Shown piece after piece: positions 55,108 through 62,886 of a stretch of 64,000 nucleotides of DNA. The stretch lies in the NCBI RefSeq assembly GCF_001885585.1, contig NZ_LSRP01000118.1:1-64000 (forward strand), written 5' to 3'. The DNA comes from Pararhizobium antarcticum. GTDB taxonomy: Bacteria; Pseudomonadota; Alphaproteobacteria; Rhizobiales; Rhizobiaceae. Each line of letters begins with the position of its first letter. The first letter of the stretch is position 1. The position numbers and the translations under genes are program-made. The notes beneath the pieces were generated by a model that was not told the origin of the DNA, did not search any database, and was given only the letters and a program-made list of their open reading frames with translations.

Positions 55108-56271
55108 TCAAGCAGCCAGACGGGTTTCTGCGAGCTTGACCCAGTACGATATGCCGTGCGGGATCGCCTCGTCGTTGAAATCGTAGTTCGGATTGTGCAG
55201 GCCGGCGGTGTCGCCATTGCCCATGAAGATGAAGGCACCCGGGCGCGACAGCAGCATGTAGGAAAAGTCCTCGCCGCCCATCATCGGGTCAATGTCCGAG
55301 ATGACCTTGGCTTCGCCGGCAATGTTTGCCGCCGCCGCGATCGCATGGGCCGTCTCCGTGCGGTGATTGACGGTGACCGGATAGTTGCGGCCGTAGCGGA
55401 CCTGCACCGTGGCACCAAAGGCGGCTGCGATGTTTTGCGAAATCTCGCGGATGCGGATTTCGGCCATGTCGCGCACATCGGCGCGCAGCGTCCGCACGGT
55501 GCCGGCGAGAACAGCCTGTTCGGGAATCACGTTGTGGGCAAAACCGGCGTTGAACTTGGTGACCGAGACGACGACCGAGGCAAGCGGATCGGCGGTCCGG
55601 GACGGAATTGTCTGCAAGGCGCTGACGATCTGCGCGCCGATGACGATCGGGTCGATGGTCCGGTGCGGCTGGGCGGCATGGCCACCGCGGCCCTGCAGAC
55701 TGATGGTGAATTCGTCGGTCGAAGCCATGATCGGCCCGACACGCGTGCCGAATTCTCCCACCGGCATGCCTGGCATGTTGTGCATGCCGTAGACTTCGGC
55801 GATGGAGAAGCGCTCCATCATGCCGTCCTTGACCATCTCGTTGCCGCCGCCGCCGCCCTCTTCGGCAGGCTGGAAGATGACGGCGACAGCGCCCTTGAAA
55901 TTGCGTGTTTCCGAGAGATACTTGGCTGCGCCCAGCAGCATGGCGGTGTGACCGTCATGACCGCAGGCATGCATTTTTCCAGGGGTCGTCGATGCCCAGG
56001 CGACGCCGCTGGTTTCGGTCATCGGCAGCGCATCCATGTCGGCGCGCAGGCCGATGGTGCGACCTTCACCGAGATTGCCGCGGATCAGGCCGACGACGCC
56101 GGTGCGCCCGAGGCCTTTCACGATTTCGTCAACGCCAAACTCGCGCAGTTTCATTTCGACGAAGGCTGCCGTATTTTCCACCGCGAACATCAGTTCGGGC
56201 CTGGTGTGCAGATGGCGGCGCCACTCGGCGACTTCGCTCTGGAGTTCGGCAGCTCTGTTCAGAATGGGCAT
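55108..56271 (-). CDS. M20-family amidohydrolase (hippurate/N-acyl amino acid hydrolase-like)
   Basis: A 387-aa metallopeptidase-like enzyme. The metal-binding residues are in ACGHDGHTAML and IFQPAEEGGGGGNEM (catalytic Glu), with GMHNMPG following, and the dimerisation domain has GRGGHAAQPHRTIDP. A late MMGGEDFSYML supplies the remaining ligand. It removes acyl groups from N-acylated amino acids; the specific substrate (N-acetyl, hippurate or IAA conjugates) cannot be inferred. Start 56271 is preceded by AGGAAC. Confidence 0.9.
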   Translation of the reverse strand: MPILNRAAELQSEVAEWRRHLHTRPELMFAVENTAAFVEMKLREFGVDEIVKGLGRTGVVGLIRGNLGEGRTIGLRADMDALPMTETSGVAWASTTPGKMHACGHDGHTAMLLGAAKYLSETRNFKGAVAVIFQPAEEGGGGGNEMVKDGMMERFSIAEVYGMHNMPGMPVGEFGTRVGPIMASTDEFTISLQGRGGHAAQPHRTIDPIVIGAQIVSALQTIPSRTADPLASVVVSVTKFNAGFAHNVIPEQAVLAGTVRTLRADVRDMAEIRIREISQNIAAAFGATVQVRYGRNYPVTVNHRTETAHAIAAAANIAGEAKVISDIDPMMGGEDFSYMLLSRPGAFIFMGNGDTAGLHNPNYDFNDEAIPHGISYWVKLAETRLAA

Positions 56272-56418
56272 GTTTCGTTCCTGTGGATCCGGTACGGTCA
56301 GGGTCGTCCAGCGTGATTTTGCCATCGGTATGGATAGGATGGCCTTTGCCATCACCCTGCCATATAAGGTAAATAGCCGGACGATACGAGGCAATTCCCG
56401 AAATTTGAAGGTTGGATT

Positions 56419-57546
56419 GTGGTGAAAAGTCGAATTTGGATGGGCGGCAAGCTCAAAGGACTGGGTGTCTTGGCCGGCGCCTGCGCATCTCTTCTGCTGG
56501 CAATTGGCCCTGCGGGTGCCAATCCACGGCTGGTGGTTGACGTCAACTCGCTGAAGGTTCTGGAGCATGAGGACATTTTCCAGAAATGGTATCCGGCATC
56601 GCTGACCAAGCTGATGACCGCCTATACGACCTTCCGTGCCATCAAGTCGGGGCGTATCACGCTCGAAACGCCGGTGGTGATGACCAAGAATGCGGCTGCG
56701 GAACCGGCGAGCAAGATGTATTTCAAGCCCGGCCAGGCCCTGACACTCGACAACGCCTTGAAGATGATGCTGGTCAAGTCGGCAAATGACGTGGCGGTGG
56801 CCATTGGCGAAACGGTCAGCGGATCGGACGCAGCCTTCATCCAGCAGATGAACGCCGAGGCGCTGCGGATCGGCATGACGTCATCACGCTTCATCAATGC
56901 CAACGGACTTCCCGGGGCCGGCCAGTACACGACGGCGCGGGATCTGGCGGTGCTAGCCATCACGATCAAGCGGGAGTTTCCGCAGTATTCGGGCTATTTC
57001 GCGCTTGAGGGCTTCACCACGGGCAAGAAGAACTTTCCCAACTACAACATGCTGATCGGTCGCTTCGACGGTGCAGACGGCATGAAAACCGGCTTCATCT
57101 GCGCTTCGGGTTTCAATCAGGTGTCTTCCGCGACCCGCAACGGCCGCAGCGTCGTTTCCGTCGTTCTGGGGGCAGATAGTCTTGGCGGCCGTGCGGACGA
57201 ATCAGCACGATTGCTGCAGATGGGCCTGACCAGCAGCGGAGCCGGCAGCCCCGGGCTTGGCAAGATTGCGCCCTATGGCCCAACCCGCGACAGCGTGACC
57301 GATATCAGCAAGCAGATCTGCTCGAAGGCGGCCGCCAAAATCCGCAGCGAAGGTCGTGATGAGGTTGGGCGCCAGAAGCTTCTGTCTCCCTATATTCACG
57401 AGATCAACCGGCCGCTGAAGCTGGTCTATGCCGGTCTCATCCCGGGGGCAGAAACCCAGTCAGCGAAAGGCGCACAGGCGCAATCCGCAGCCGCACAAGG
57501 CGACGTCGCCAATGTACCGATCCCTGTTCCACGCCCGGCATACTGA
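56419..57546 (+). CDS. D-alanyl-D-alanine carboxypeptidase (DacF/PBP5-like)
   Basis: A 375-aa low-molecular-weight penicillin-binding protein. The signal peptide covers about residues 1-35 (LLLAIGPAGAN). Catalytic SLTK (SxxK) is at about 62, SAND (SxN) at about 120, and KTGF (KTG) about 225. It trims the terminal D-Ala of stem peptides in the periplasm. The C-terminus ends in a short Gln/Ala/Pro tail instead of a clear membrane helix. The start at GTG 56419 or 56422 is not decided by sequence. Confidence 0.92.
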   Translation: MVKSRIWMGGKLKGLGVLAGACASLLLAIGPAGANPRLVVDVNSLKVLEHEDIFQKWYPASLTKLMTAYTTFRAIKSGRITLETPVVMTKNAAAEPASKMYFKPGQALTLDNALKMMLVKSANDVAVAIGETVSGSDAAFIQQMNAEALRIGMTSSRFINANGLPGAGQYTTARDLAVLAITIKREFPQYSGYFALEGFTTGKKNFPNYNMLIGRFDGADGMKTGFICASGFNQVSSATRNGRSVVSVVLGADSLGGRADESARLLQMGLTSSGAGSPGLGKIAPYGPTRDSVTDISKQICSKAAAKIRSEGRDEVGRQKLLSPYIHEINRPLKLVYAGLIPGAETQSAKGAQAQSAAAQGDVANVPIPVPRPAY

Positions 57547-57590
57547 CCGGCGCTCCGCATTCCTCGGCAACGTCTTCATCGGATAGCATC

Positions 57591-58745
57591 ATGAGCCTGA
57601 CATCTTCGGCCGTTCCGGTCTCCATCCTCACCGGATTTCTCGGCGCGGGCAAGACGACCTTGCTCAACCGGCTCCTGAAGGATCCGGACCTGAGCGATAC
57701 GGCGGTGATCATCAACGAGTTCGGCGACGTGTCGATCGATCATCTCCTGGTCGAGGCCTCCAGCGACGGTGTGATCGAACTGTCCGACGGATGCCTCTGC
57801 TGCACGGTGCGCGGCGAACTGGTCGATACGCTGGCCGACCTTATGGACCGGATGCAGACCGGAAAGATCAAACCGCTGAAGCGCGTCATCATCGAAACGA
57901 CGGGGCTTGCCGATCCTGCACCGGTCTTGCAGTCGGTCATGGGCAATCCGGTGATTGCGCAGAGCTATCGGCTGGACGGCGTCGTTACGGTCGTCGATGC
58001 GGTCAACGGGCTGGCGACGCTGGGCAATCACGAGGAAGCCGCAAAACAGGTCGCTGTCGCCGATCGGCTTGTCATCAGCAAATCGACGCTGGCCGCCTCC
58101 GGTGTGGTCGAAGCGCTGAAGGCGCGCCTGCGGCAGCTCAACCCGCGTGCGGAAATGATCGATGGCGATCTGCCCGAGGCCGGCAAGGCCGAACTCTTCC
58201 ATTGCGGCCTCTACGATCCCGCGACCAAGATCGCCGATGTCGATCGCTGGTTGCAGGACGAGACCGCAGCCAGTCACGGCCATGACGATCATCACGATCA
58301 TGGCGACGCGCACGATCATGCGCATTGCGACCATGATCATCACCATCATCATGACGCAAACCGGCACGGCGCGGATATCCGCTCTTTCTCGATCGTCCAT
58401 GATCGGCCGATCGACCCGATGGCGCTCGAGATGTTTATCGATCTCCTGCGCTCAGCGCATGGCGAAAAGCTTTTGCGGATGAAGGCGGTTGTCTCGATGT
58501 CCGACAATCCGGACCGGCCGCTGATCCTGCATGGTGTGCAAAGCGTTTTTCATGCGCCGCAACGGCTGGCCGCCTGGCCGGATCCGGCCGATCGCCGCAC
58601 CCGCATGGTGCTGATCACGAAGGACCTGCCTGAAGCCTTCGTGCGCGATCTGTTCGATGCCTTTACCGGCCGTCCGGCCGTCGACCGCCCGGACGCGAAA
58701 GCGCTGTTTGATAATCCGCTTGCGGTGCCGGGCCTGAAGATCTGA
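57591..58745 (+). CDS. CobW/COG0523-family GTPase with His-rich metal site
   Basis: A 384-aa metallochaperone-type GTPase. ILTGFLGAGKTTLLNRLL is the P-loop, GCLCCTVRGEL holds the CxCC metal motif and VISKST supplies the guanine-recognition region. A His/Asp-rich stretch (about residues 228-260) has more than ten His and would bind zinc or a related metal. Members deliver metals to target enzymes; the metal and target are not determined. It follows dacF by 44 bases and is convergent with the iron-type transporter operon. Confidence 0.9.
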   Translation: MSLTSSAVPVSILTGFLGAGKTTLLNRLLKDPDLSDTAVIINEFGDVSIDHLLVEASSDGVIELSDGCLCCTVRGELVDTLADLMDRMQTGKIKPLKRVIIETTGLADPAPVLQSVMGNPVIAQSYRLDGVVTVVDAVNGLATLGNHEEAAKQVAVADRLVISKSTLAASGVVEALKARLRQLNPRAEMIDGDLPEAGKAELFHCGLYDPATKIADVDRWLQDETAASHGHDDHHDHGDAHDHAHCDHDHHHHHDANRHGADIRSFSIVHDRPIDPMALEMFIDLLRSAHGEKLLRMKAVVSMSDNPDRPLILHGVQSVFHAPQRLAAWPDPADRRTRMVLITKDLPEAFVRDLFDAFTGRPAVDRPDAKALFDNPLAVPGLKI

Positions 58746-58766
58746 CGGTTTGCCGGCTGTGTGAAA

Positions 58767-59522
58767 TCAGACGATCGAGTGATCGACGATGACGATCGCC
58801 TTGCCGAGCGAACAGGTCTCCACCCGCGCCTCGACGCGGTAGACATCGCGCAGCATGGCCGCGGTGACGACCGTGCTGGTCGGGCCGCTTGCCGCCATTG
58901 ACCCGTTGGCAATGACGATCGTGTTTTCGCAATAGCGGAGCGCATGGTTGAGATCGTGCAGCGCGATCAGCACCGACATGCCGCTTTCGGCCGCCAGCGC
59001 CTTCATGAAGCCGAGCACCTCGATCTGGCGAAACAGGTCGAGCGCTGACGTCGGTTCGTCCATCAAGAGGACTTCCGGCTTGCGGATGAGGGCCTGCGCG
59101 ATCGAGACCAGCTGGCGTTGTCCGCCGGACAGTTCGCCCAGTCCGCGAAAGGCGAGGTCCTCGATCCGTAGCGCCTTCAGCGTCCGGTCGATCTCGTGCA
59201 GCTCGCTATCGCTGACCCGCCAGCCTGATCCTTGTTTGGAGGCGAGCAGCACCGATTCGTAGACCGTGAGAACGGCATTGGCGTCGGTATCCTGCGGCAT
59301 GTAGCAAATCGTCTCCGGGCCTTTCAGCGTATCGGAGAGGATGACGGTGCCCGGGCCCGGGGAGAGGCCGGCGATGCGCTTGAACAGCGTCGATTTCCCG
59401 GCGGCATTCGGACCGATCACCGCCGTCATGCTGCCGCCGGTCAGGATGTCTGTGTCAACATCCGACAGCACGGTCACCCGGCCATATTTCGCGCCGACGC
59501 CCTTGAGTGTCAGGGCTACCAT
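58767..59522 (-). CDS. Iron-type ABC transporter, ATP-binding protein
   Basis: A 251-aa ABC ATPase of the FecE/BtuD class. Walker A is GPNAAGKST (about 36), the signature is LSGGQRQLVSIAQAL (about 140) and Walker B is VLLMDEPTSALD, then H in LIALHDL. The C-terminal 30 residues are cysteine-containing and poorly conserved. Start 59522 overlaps the permease stop by 7 bases. It powers import of an iron-siderophore, heme or similar metal complex with the next two genes. Confidence 0.92.
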   Translation of the reverse strand: MVALTLKGVGAKYGRVTVLSDVDTDILTGGSMTAVIGPNAAGKSTLFKRIAGLSPGPGTVILSDTLKGPETICYMPQDTDANAVLTVYESVLLASKQGSGWRVSDSELHEIDRTLKALRIEDLAFRGLGELSGGQRQLVSIAQALIRKPEVLLMDEPTSALDLFRQIEVLGFMKALAAESGMSVLIALHDLNHALRYCENTIVIANGSMAASGPTSTVVTAAMLRDVYRVEARVETCSLGKAIVIVDHSIV

Positions 59523-60583
59523 GCGCGCCTCCTGTTGGTGAAGATCAGCACGAAGAAGAACGGCACGCCGACGAGTGCGGTGATCACCCCGATCGGCAGG
59601 ATCGCACCCGGTATCAGCACCTTCGAGACGACCGAGGTCGACGACAGGAGAAGCGCACCGCAGAGGACGGATGCCGGAAGGAAGAAACGCTGGTCCTCGC
59701 CGACCAGCATGCGGGCGATGTGGGGGCCGACCAGTCCGACAAAACCGATCGTACCGACGAAGGATACGGGGATAGCGGCCAGAAGGCTGACCGTGAGCAT
59801 GGTTTGCAGGCGCAACCGGCGCACGTTGATCCCCAGGCTTGCAGCCTTGTCTTCGCCCAGGCGCAGCGCCGTCAAGGCCCAGGCCTGTCGGGCAAACAGC
59901 GGTATCGCAAAAATCAGGACAGCACCGGTGATCCAGACCTTTGGCCAGGTTGCCTTTGTCAGGCTGCCCATGGTCCAGAAGACGACGGCGGCCAGCGCCT
60001 GTTCCGAGGCGAGATATTCGAGCAGTGACAGAAGCGCATTGAATGTGAAGACCAGCGCGATGCCGAGCAGCACGATGGTCTCGACCGTGACGCCACGCAT
60101 GGTCGATGCAAAGTGGATGAACAGCGCGGCTGCCATGGCCATCAGGAAGGCGTTGATCGGGATCATGTACTGGACGGCGCCCGGGAAGATCGCAACGCCG
60201 CCAACGAGACCGAGGGCTGCGCCAAAGCCTGCCGCTGCGGATATGCCGAGCGTAAAGGGACTGGCCAGCGGATTGGCAAGAATCGTCTGCATCTGCGCGC
60301 CGGCCAGCGAAAGCGACGCGCCGACGGTGATGGCCATCAGGGCGATCGGCATGCGGATATCCCATATGACGACGCGCAACTGGTCGCCGACCGTTTCGGC
60401 ATGGAACAGCGATGTCAGCACTTCGCTCAAGGTGTAGTTTGCCGGGCCGAGCGCCATGTCGATGGCGAGGCTGAAAAACAGGGCGAGCAAAAGCACGCCG
60501 ATGAGCATGATGCGGCGGAAAGCCAGGGCGCGGTATTGACCGCGCCCCGACATCGTCTCGATGGTTTCAGTGGCGACAGCCAT
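59516..60583 (-). CDS. FecCD-family ABC permease
   Basis: A 355-aa inner-membrane permease with nine to ten helices, e.g. IMLIGVLLLALFFSLAIDMAL and TPVVSKVLIPGAILPIGVITALVGVPFFFVLI. The coupling segment is GFVGLVGPHIARMLVGEDQRFFLP. Only one permease gene is present, so it probably acts as a homodimer. It lies between the binding-protein and ATPase genes of the operon. Confidence 0.93.
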   Translation of the reverse strand: MAVATETIETMSGRGQYRALAFRRIMLIGVLLLALFFSLAIDMALGPANYTLSEVLTSLFHAETVGDQLRVVIWDIRMPIALMAITVGASLSLAGAQMQTILANPLASPFTLGISAAAGFGAALGLVGGVAIFPGAVQYMIPINAFLMAMAAALFIHFASTMRGVTVETIVLLGIALVFTFNALLSLLEYLASEQALAAVVFWTMGSLTKATWPKVWITGAVLIFAIPLFARQAWALTALRLGEDKAASLGINVRRLRLQTMLTVSLLAAIPVSFVGTIGFVGLVGPHIARMLVGEDQRFFLPASVLCGALLLSSTSVVSKVLIPGAILPIGVITALVGVPFFFVLIFTNRRRAW

Positions 60584-60586
60584 CGG

Positions 60587-61720
60587 TTATTCGTCCTTCA
60601 ACGAGACGAAATAGCCGGGCTTGTAGTCGAGCGGCAGGAAACGCGCATGCAGTTCCTTGAAGGTGGCTTCCGGATCCAGATCCGCAAACAGGTCCGGATG
60701 CAGCCATTTCGCGATCTCCTGAATGGCCACGAACTGGTAGGGATTGTTGTAAAACTGATGCCAGATGGCGTGGATATTGCCGTCCTTCACCGCCTTGATG
60801 CCGGTAAAGGCCGGGCGCTTCGTCAGGTTGTCGAGCTTGCGACGAGCTTCCGTGAGGTCGGCGCCATAGCCGACACCGACCCAGTTGCCACCGGGCACAT
60901 AACCCTGCCAGTTGCCGCCAGTGATAATGACCTGATCAGGATTGGCGGCGATGATCTGCTCCGGATTGACCGCGCCGAACGTGCCCGGAATAATGTCCTT
61001 GGCCATGTTCCTGCCACCGGCGATCTCGACCATCTTGCCGAAATTCTCGTTGCCGAAGGACATGCAGCAATCGGCGGAATAGCCGCCGGCGCGTTCGACG
61101 AAGACAAGCGGCTCGACCGGCTTTTTCGCGGCCAGAACGGAGGTCACCTTGGCGATGCTGTCGGCGCGGAACGTGATGAAGTCCTCGGCCTTTTCTTCCT
61201 CTCCGAGAAGCTTGCCCATGATGCGCATGCTGGCCTCGGTGTTTTCCATCGGCTTTTCGCGGAAGTCGATATAGACGAGCGGAATGCCGACCTTGCCGAG
61301 CTTTTCGATAAAGCCGGCTTCCTCGGTCGCCGTCTTGGCGTCGAGGTTCATGATGATGACATCGGGCTTCAGGGCAACGGCCTGTTCGACGTCGAACGTG
61401 CCGTCCTTCATGCCGCCGAATGTCGGCAGCGTGGCGATATCGGGATATTTCGCGAGATAGGCCGCATAGCTTTCCGGATCGGCCTTGGGCAGGTCGTCCC
61501 GCCAGCCGACGATCCGCTTGAACGGTTCGTCACGATCCAGAGCCGCGACGAAATAGATCTGCCGGCCTTCGCCCAGGATCACATGTTCGACGGGGACGCT
61601 GACTTCGACATCGCGACCGGTCACGTCCTTGATGATGACCTTCTCACCGGCCAGTACAGGCGTGGAAAAAAGCGCGCAGAAACCCAGGGCGGCCAGGGCC
61701 GCCTTGTAAACTATCGTCAT
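60587..61720 (-). CDS. ABC transporter periplasmic binding protein (iron complex type)
   Basis: A 377-aa exported protein. The signal peptide spans residues 1-24 (AALAALGFCALFSTPVLAG). Two Rossmann-like lobes follow, linked by the long helix typical of FecB/TroA proteins, with DVTGRDVEVSVPVEHVILGEG at the start and FVERAGGYSADCCMSFGNENFGKMVEIAGG in the second lobe. The Cys-Cys pair is unusual. A ligand of siderophore, heme or vitamin type is suggested by the permease, but the exact ligand is not visible. The first gene of the operon, downstream of the iron-type operator. Confidence 0.9.
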   Translation of the reverse strand: MTIVYKAALAALGFCALFSTPVLAGEKVIIKDVTGRDVEVSVPVEHVILGEGRQIYFVAALDRDEPFKRIVGWRDDLPKADPESYAAYLAKYPDIATLPTFGGMKDGTFDVEQAVALKPDVIIMNLDAKTATEEAGFIEKLGKVGIPLVYIDFREKPMENTEASMRIMGKLLGEEEKAEDFITFRADSIAKVTSVLAAKKPVEPLVFVERAGGYSADCCMSFGNENFGKMVEIAGGRNMAKDIIPGTFGAVNPEQIIAANPDQVIITGGNWQGYVPGGNWVGVGYGADLTEARRKLDNLTKRPAFTGIKAVKDGNIHAIWHQFYNNPYQFVAIQEIAKWLHPDLFADLDPEATFKELHARFLPLDYKPGYFVSLKDE

Positions 61721-61752
61721 GGTTTTGAACTCCGTCTCAGAAACTGGGCGGT

Positions 61753-61796
61753 TTCTAAATTTCTTGATCTTGACAGTCAAGTTTTATCTTTTAGAA
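61753..61796. promoter_or_regulatory. Nested dyad with RirA-type (TGA-N9-TCA) and Irr-like half sites
   Basis: TGA (61765-61767), nine bases, TCA (61777-61779) matches the iron-responsive operator of RirA. It overlaps the perfect 6+1+6 palindrome CTTGACAGTCAAG (61769-61781). An outer inverted pair TTCTAAA (61753-61759) and TTTAGAA (61790-61796), resembling halves of the Irr box, shares the same centre near 61775. It stands between the importer and a divergent methyltransferase. Confidence 0.6.
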
Positions 61797-61840
61797 GGCT
61801 TCTACATTGAAGCTGGTCGAATTTACCCAGGCAGTCCTGA

Positions 61841-62656
61841 ATGAGTGATGTATCCGAAGTCCAAAATTACCGCCTGCGCGACGAGATCAAGGCCTATTGG
61901 TCCGAGCGCGCCGCCACCTTCGACCTGTCGCCGGGGCACGAGATCTTCTCAGAGGAGGAACGTGCCGCCTGGCATCGCCTGTTCACCCAGCATCTCGGTG
62001 AAGGCGACGGGCGAAAGGCGCTCGACCTTGCCAGCGGCACCGGAGTGATCTCGCATCTGATGGACGATCTGGGTTTCAAGGTCACTGGCCTCGACTGGTC
62101 CGAGCCGATGCTGGCGCTGGCAAGAGCCAAGGCCACAGCACGGGCGCGCGCCATATCCTTCCGCATGGGGGATGCGGAAAACACCATGGAGCCGGACGAT
62201 CACTATGATGTTGTCGTCAATCGCCATCTTGTCTGGACGCTCGTTGATCCGGCCGGTGCGTTTGCGGAGTGGTTGCGCGTGCTGAAGCCCGGTGGCATCC
62301 TTTTGATCATTGATGGCGATTTTGTCGCGACCACGCTTCGCGAGCGCATCCTGTCGCGGTTGGCGGGATGGGGACAGCAACTTGGCTGGCTGAAACGCGA
62401 TACAGCCAGCCTGCCGCAAGAGATGATGGATATCCACCGCAGCATCCTGTCGAGGGTCTATTTTCGGGATGGCGCGCGCGCCGACGCGGTCTCTGATCTG
62501 CTGGCTGGCTCGGGCTTCGAGGGCATCACAATCGATACACGCCTCGGCGATATCCACCGGACGCAGGCCAGGAACTGGAACATGCTGAAGGGCATGGTCC
62601 GCAAGTCGCAGCACCGATACGCCATTCGCGCCGTCAAACCGGCGCGCGCCGTTTAG
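61841..62656 (+). CDS. Class I SAM-dependent methyltransferase
   Basis: A 271-aa methyltransferase. The SAM motif is ALDLASGTGVISHLMDDLGFKVTGLDWSEPMLALAR (about residues 60-95); motif II is MGDAENTMEPDDHYDVVVNRHLVWTLVDP; and LRVLKPGGILLIIDGD follows. A C-terminal extension (about 190-271) probably recognises the substrate. Divergent from the iron-type importer across the shared operator, so a role in metal-chelator modification or metal response is a reasonable but unproved inference. Confidence 0.85.
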   Translation: MSDVSEVQNYRLRDEIKAYWSERAATFDLSPGHEIFSEEERAAWHRLFTQHLGEGDGRKALDLASGTGVISHLMDDLGFKVTGLDWSEPMLALARAKATARARAISFRMGDAENTMEPDDHYDVVVNRHLVWTLVDPAGAFAEWLRVLKPGGILLIIDGDFVATTLRERILSRLAGWGQQLGWLKRDTASLPQEMMDIHRSILSRVYFRDGARADAVSDLLAGSGFEGITIDTRLGDIHRTQARNWNMLKGMVRKSQHRYAIRAVKPARAV

Positions 62657-62886
62657 GCCTTTCTGATCAGAAACCTGTGCCCGCCGTCGATCGCTTCCGA
62701 TCGCTCCATCGCATGGCCGTCCTCGTGGCAGAAATGCGGGATGTCGATCACCGCCAGCGGATCGGTTGTTTCTACAGCAATGAGGCTGCCGGGTGCAAGC
62801 GACTGCATGCGCTTGCGGGTCTTCAGCACGGGCAGGGGGCATTTCAGCCCCTTGAGATCGTAGGTCGCGACTGTAGTGTCGGGCAT
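62653..62886 (-). CDS. TusA-family sulfur-carrier protein
   Basis: A 77-aa protein. The N-terminal strand TYDLKGLKCPLPVLKTRKRMQSL carries the catalytic Cys in CPxP, with a downstream FCHEDGHAME segment. Start 62886 overlaps the L,D-transpeptidase stop (TGATG), and the in-frame ATG at 62898 is rejected. Members carry persulfide sulfur to tRNA thiolation (with MnmA, also in this window) or other acceptors. Its partner here is unknown. Its stop overlaps the end of the methyltransferase by 4 bases. Confidence 0.9.
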   Translation of the reverse strand: MPDTTVATYDLKGLKCPLPVLKTRKRMQSLAPGSLIAVETTDPLAVIDIPHFCHEDGHAMERSEAIDGGHRFLIRKA

